Origin: Clostridiales bacterium
Lineage (GTDB): Bacteria > Bacillota > Clostridia > Christensenellales > Aristaeellaceae
Length of the DNA: 23,830 nt
Reading direction: 5' to 3'
Assembly: GCA_004556545.1 (NCBI GenBank)
Contig: SFGO01000032.1
Location: 1 to 23,830, forward strand
This document shows positions 23,400 through 23,830 of the stretch, piece after piece; positions within the stretch are counted from its first letter, which is position 1; each line of letters begins with the position of its first letter. A program made the position numbers and the translations under genes. The notes under the pieces were generated by a model. The model was not told the DNA's origin. It searched no databases and worked only from the letters and a program-made list of their open reading frames with translations.

Positions 23400-23735
23400 T
23401 GTACTGATTATTTGCCCCGGGGGAAAGCCCTTTGGTGTATTTGAAGGTACATACCCATGCCCCCTTGATACGCCGACTTCCCGAAGGGGTGCAGGGGGGA
23501 ACGTAGGGAAGCGGGTGCCCAGTGGGCACAACCGCCGAAGGCGGTTAGCGCCCCGGAGTTCAGGCAAACAACAAGCGGGACGCACGGCAGTGCGAACCGC
23601 GCCGATTGTTTGCCCCGAGGAAAGCCCCCTGCTTGCAGCAATAATAGACAACTTTGTCGTAAGAAAATCCCCTTGGCGGGGTCTGACGCGCCGACTCCGG
23701 CGCGGGAGAAGGGCTTGCAGCCCTATGGGGTGCTC
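23400..23735 (+). repeat. Hairpin-rich intergenic repeat, right copy (about two units)
   Basis: No gene is supported from 23319 to the end. A unit begins near 23410 with TTTGCCCCGGGGGAAAGCCC, and a second at about 23597 with CCGCGCCGATTGTTTGCCCC and GAGGAAAGCCCC. Each continues into GAYRCGCCGACT-type and GGG-TGCAG-type segments. Hairpins seen are GTGCCC-AGT-GGGCAC (23515-23529), AACCGCC-GAA-GGCGGTT (23530-23546), CGCAC-GGCA-GTGCG (23581-23594), TGCT-TGC-AGCA near 23630-23640, GCGCCG-ACTC-CGGCGC (23689-23704) and GGGCT-TGC-AGCCC (23711-23723). It matches the left-edge element in inverse orientation. Confidence 0.75.
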
Positions 23736-23768
23736 ACACTTTTCTTTCGGTGGCGAAAGAAAAGTGTG
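23735..23768. repeat. Perfect 15-bp inverted repeat
   Basis: CACACTTTTCTTTCG (23735-23749) pairs with CGAAAGAAAAGTGTG (23754-23768) around GTGG. It abuts the right end of the hairpin-rich repeat and is followed by AAAAGAAAGCC and further repeat-like sequence that runs off the window. Confidence 0.85.
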
Positions 23769-23830
23769 CAAAAGAAAGCCAGCGGCACGGCGACTCCGGG
23801 AAAAAGGCTTCTATTGCCCATTTTGACGGC

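Noticed and set aside
23400..23740. CRISPR array
   Set aside because: The repeated blocks are long, divergent and irregularly spaced, with internal hairpins rather than identical short repeats separated by unique spacers, and no cas gene is present.
23368..23826. 152-codon open frame in the right-hand repeat
   Set aside because: It lies entirely within hairpin repeats, has no plausible ribosome site or domain, and its peptide mirrors the repeat sequence.

Overview
The window looks like chromosomal DNA from a G+C-rich, spore-forming anaerobe of the Bacillota, class Clostridia, probably a gut-type lineage. The evidence is a SpoIIP-type sporulation amidase, the spore maturation pair SpmA/SpmB, a YerC/TrpR-like regulator beside PcrA, a Met T-box leader, strong AGGAGG-type ribosome binding sites and SigA-type promoters. 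A placement near Christensenellales is only a guess from protein flavour. No phage, IS element, tRNA, rRNA or CRISPR array was seen.

Layout, left to right. Positions 1-232 hold a hairpin-rich intergenic repeat. A class A penicillin-binding protein (minus) is divergent from a short FtsH-like membrane AAA protease (plus), which ends at a bidirectional terminator shared with a small Dabb-domain protein (minus). An ECF sigma factor and its membrane-anchored anti-sigma candidate overlap by ATGA. A terminator-like hairpin then runs directly into the start of a DUF1614 membrane protein, which precedes a tail-anchored SpoIIP-like amidase. Next come yerC-like, pcrA and ligA, packed tightly as a DNA-maintenance operon ending in a perfect 44-nt palindrome. 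A single A+T-rich gene follows (13865-14617). It encodes an SRA-like modified-DNA reader of the ScoMcrA type without a nuclease domain and is the clearest foreign gene here. Then come spmA and spmB, again with a hairpin touching the start codon. A SigA promoter and a Met-specific T-box lead into metG, tatD, a GNAT-MiaA fusion and a small membrane-anchored protein with a possible Sm-like tail, closed by a strong terminator. The last operon has a low-complexity, three-helix membrane protein with a C-terminal Cys motif and a YbaK-type deacylase. The remaining 0.5 kb is non-coding repeat.

The main candidates for something new are: (i) a multi-hairpin repeat present in opposite orientation at the two ends of the window, downstream of and in sense with the adjacent gene in both places, with compensatory base changes in one hairpin; (ii) the solitary SRA-like protein, whose C-terminal domain resembles that of the neighbouring PcrA; (iii) two sporulation transcription units whose ribosome binding site lies inside the 3' arm of a terminator-like hairpin; and (iv) the GNAT-MiaA fusion under Met T-box control with a membrane-anchored Sm-like candidate where hfq often sits.
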